A stretch of 64,000 nucleotides of DNA, taken from contig CM034539.1 in the NCBI GenBank assembly GCA_020002185.1, positions 1,172,355 to 1,236,354 of the forward strand. Reading direction: 5' to 3'. The position numbers and the translations under genes were made by a program. Under the pieces are notes generated by a model. That model was given only the letters and a program-made list of their open reading frames with translations, had not been told where the DNA came from and made no database searches. Numbering within the stretch: position 1 is the stretch's first letter; the number at the start of each line of letters is the position of its first letter. The stretch comes from Paraescarpia echinospica. Lineage: Eukaryota > Annelida > Polychaeta > Sabellida > Siboglinidae. Positions 60,900 through 64,000 of this stretch are shown here, one piece after another.

Positions 60900-62810
60900 C
60901 CATAGTGTACCTTAGTAAAGTAGATATGCGATCATGCAGTCTGCTCAACAAGTCACAAACAACATCGTGCGCGCTCGATCCCCTATCAACATGGCTGCTG
61001 AAAGAAGTCAGTGACAACTTAGAACCTTCGTTCCTGACACAACTCGTCAACTCATCTAGAGCATCTGGTGTTGTTCCATGCTGCCTGAAACATGCCAACG
61101 TCACCCTGTGCTTAAGAAGGCAAATCTTGATCAGGACAATATGGACAGTTAAAGACCAATATCAAACTTGCCTTTTGTGTCGTTGCTCGCTGTCTGATCG
61201 ACCACATGACTGATAACAATCTTCTTGAACGATACCAATCACCCTACAAATCGCATAACTCCACGGAAACTGCGCTAGTTCTGGTACAAAATAACATCCT
61301 CGAGGCGCTAGACCGGCGGTATGGAGTAATCCTGGTTCTACTTGACATGTCGGCCGCCTTCGACACAGTTGACCATGAAATTCTGTTCAGCCGATTAGAA
61401 CAACGCTTCGGAATGACTGGTTCCGTGCTGGCATGGATGCGATAATATCTAACCGTCGCAGTCAGTAAATATACCAGGTGGCGCTTCCAGCAAAACCAGC
61501 ATCGCTTGTGGCATCCCTCAAGGATCGGTGCTGGGGCCTCTGTTGTTCTCTGCGTACACAGCACCTATCGGTGATAACATCAGAAGACACAACATGGGCT
61601 TCCACCTCTACGCGGACGATACCCAGCTATACATCAAATTCGAGATGTCCGAAACCAACAGAATGTTGTCTCTACACCGAATTGAGCAATGCATCAACGA
61701 CATCCGCGTGTGGATGGTCAATAATCGAGTAAACATGAATGATAACAAAACGGTCGCACTTGTGCTAGCATCACGAAACAATCAAGCGAAACACAACATC
61801 ACCGTGATCAAAATTGGCGACTGCGACATAACGCCAAGTCCTATTACCAGAAACATCGGCGTTGTATTCGATTCGGAAATGTCGATGGTCAGTCATGTAA
61901 AGCACACGTGCTGCGTAGCCTACTATCATTTGAGGAACATTGCGTCGATCCGATCGTGCCTAACACTGAAAGCCGCAGTCCGTCTTATGTACTCTCTTGT
62001 TATATCGAGAATTGACTATGCGAACTGTCTGCTATATGACATCCCCGACTGCCTAATCAACAAGCTGCAAAGAATACAAAATGCTGCTGGTCGGCTGGTG
62101 GTCTGCTGCCACAGATGGGACCATATCATACCGGTGCTCAAGAAACTGCACTGGCTTCCTGTGAAAGAACGCATTTATTACGCAATTCTGCTGCTGACGT
62201 TTCGTGCTCAACACGGACTGGCACCAACTTACATCACCGACCTACTCCACGAACAAAGAGCTACTCGAGAGTTGCGTTCAACTACAAACAATGACTTGTA
62301 CGTGCCACTATCTCGCAGCCGATACGGCGACAGAACTTTCTCGGTATCTGCTCAACGACTGTAGAATTCACTTCCAAACGAGATGAAGACAACCTGTTGC
62401 CTTGTGACTTTCAAAAGACTCTTGAAAACCCATCTTTTCTGGGTTGCCTACACAACATAGGCGCCACCAGTCAGTTTATTTATTGTTTTAATTATTTATT
62501 ATCTTGTACATGTTTTAAACTAATTTTATACAATCTTTACTGATTTATTATCAATATACCTTTAATTTAATTTTAACGACCATCTTTAGCTGTAACTTAA
62601 TTATTATTTTATAATTTGTGTATATATTGTCATTTATTTTAATTAATTTAATATTATTAATTTTACGTAACTTATTAACGCTCTGCATATATAAATAAAT
62701 TAATATATATATACATATATAGATAATGATGTATTATAAGCGCCTCCGAATGTATTTATCTAGATTTATGGCGCTATATAAGTGTTCTTCTTCTTCTTAT
62801 CATTATTAAG
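60900..62810 (+). pseudogene. L2-like LINE, 5' truncated, broken RT gene
   Basis: The RT starts near 60965 (CALDPLSTWLLKE) and reads through a VVPCCLKHANVT block (61070), MSAAFDTVDHEIL (61345), [12 protein letters not shown] (61510) and YADDTQLY (61608). It ends in the C-terminal region [13 protein letters not shown] (62140) and LLKTHLF (62420). Stops fall at 61443-61445 (TAA) and 62362-62364 (TAG, in a position where relatives have Trp of a RLWNSLP motif). Further frameshifts lie near 61140-61210 and 61470. The 3' UTR ends GGCGCTATATAAGTG then (TTC)n and TTATCATTATTA near 62810. The insertion lies within the 195-bp repeat. Confidence 0.88.
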
Positions 62811-62814
62811 ACGA

Positions 62815-62960
62815 TTGCGGAAGCGCACAATTTCGAAAATTTATCATTTGACGGTGACCTTGTTTGACAGTGCTGCACCACTTGGCGGCACTACGACAGG
62901 ACTTGTTGGGACGTGGAGATGTAGAGCTTTCAAATTATATAACATTTTAAACTCCTAAAA
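62815..62960. repeat. 195-bp repeat, copy 3, right of the L2-like LINE
   Basis: GCACAATTTCGAAAATTTAT and TTGACGGTGACCTTGTTTGA match copies 1 and 2. The copy is separated from them by the LINE. Confidence 0.75.
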
Positions 62961-63451
62961 TAAAGCTCTTTTTGTGGATTTGCCGTTCGCCTATACAACA
63001 TAAATTAATTTGACAAAACTCATTCACAACTACATTTTACATTATTCTAAAAATCATCTGACATAAATGTAATACAATACAGTTGTTAGGAAACGATCTG
63101 AATAAGATATGTAAATCAATTCTTTTCTGTACCAGGCTGTCCATTGTTGACTTGTTTGAACACTTCTTAATTTAAAAAACCGTCCTCCGTCAACATGATT
63201 GTCCAACTCTCTTGATCGTTATCTTTTTTTCTATCTTGAAAAAGTAATAGTACTACTGTTTCCTAGTAGTAATAGCCACACAAGTAGTTGTCATTACACC
63301 AGCACGCACGTACATGCTGCAGTATTTATAAATATCCAACATTATCTCAGAATGTCCAACCGTCCCGAATTGGTCGGGACAGTGACCCAGTGGCGTAGGC
63401 AGGATTTTGCATTGGAGGGGACCATCCGGCATCCAAGCAAGCAATGAGCAA
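62961..63451. other. No supported feature
   Basis: No gene or repeat was recognised. Confidence 0.45.
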
Positions 63452-63669
<218 letters not shown>

Positions 63670-63783
63670 GTAGTGTACAATAAACTAGAGTGTCCAATAT
63701 TCGTGCATCGCAAGATTCCGTCACAATGCTGCATTGTGTTGGTTACTCAAACCCAACTCTTTTAAACCGAATGAAGAGGGGGC

Positions 63784-64000
63784 GCGCGATAGTGTAGTAG
63801 TTAGCACATCCGCCTGACATGCCGGCGCCCCGAGTTCAATATCCGAACCGGGCAAGTATGGTATATTTGGTGTAAAAACCTGGCTCTCAACATTGGGGAC
63901 TGTGTATCCATCGTGACTCGGAGATCACGTTAATGTCGGTCCCGTCTCAATTTGGGACGTAAAAGAACCACTGAGGACGACAAGCATCCTGACAGTGACC
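63784..64000 (+). mobile_element. Second SINE type, head and part of body, cut by window edge
   Basis: The head GATAGTGTAGTAGTTAGCAC, then ATCCGCCTGACATGCCGG and a worn B-box (GAGTTCAATATCC), is tRNA-like. The body (AACATTGGGGACTGTG, GTAAAAGAACCACTGAGG) is not shared with the other SINE family here. The element runs off the right edge. Confidence 0.72.

Overview
The window is nuclear DNA from an animal. It is AT-rich overall and has long introns, many tandem repeats, tRNA-derived SINEs, several families of decayed non-LTR retrotransposons (CR1/jockey-like and L2-like), and hAT and PIF/Harbinger-type DNA transposons. A marine invertebrate fits best, perhaps a mollusc or another lophotrochozoan. 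That is an impression from the repeat landscape and is not proven by any gene. I saw no bacterial gene structure, rRNA, CRISPR array or intact viral genome.

Only one host gene can be built with confidence, and it is on the + strand. Three coding exons (28649-28806, 41364-41490, 52401-53333) join in frame through GT-AG introns of about 12.6 and 10.9 kb. Together they give a 405-residue protein with two closely spaced membrane helices and a 310-residue, proline- and serine-rich cytoplasmic tail. The tail carries a PPxY motif and ends in a possible class II PDZ ligand. I do not recognise the family. A CpG-rich island at 23.8-24.3 kb and a TATA-like box just before exon 1 are candidate promoter regions.

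Layout: 0-5 kb has short minisatellites and a dispersed TACGTTATCC motif. 5-15 kb has microsatellites, two SINEs and mostly featureless DNA. 15.9-17.1 kb is a hAT-like element with an exact 8-bp target duplication. 17.4-19.8 kb is a SINE whose 72-bp tail has expanded into a satellite of about 30 units. 20.9-22.3 kb is a decayed reverse transcriptase. 22.7-28.2 kb has a 68-bp array, the CpG island and a 27-bp minisatellite. Intron 1 (28.8-41.4 kb) holds 41-bp, TAG, 32-bp hairpin and 29-bp arrays, a complete SINE and two LINE 3' ends of one family. Intron 2 (41.5-52.4 kb) holds 58-bp and 49-bp arrays, a CR1-like LINE on the minus strand and a Harbinger-like element. After the gene come a hAT MITE with an exact 8-bp duplication (55.9-56.4 kb), another LINE remnant, a hAT transposase pseudogene (59-60.3 kb), an L2-like LINE inserted into a 195-bp repeat (60.5-63 kb) and a second SINE type at the window edge.

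The most notable points are the conversion of a SINE tail into a satellite, the complementary GT-rich and CA-rich tracts that bracket exon 2, and an intronic array in which nearly every 29-bp unit carries a consensus 5' splice site on the sense strand.
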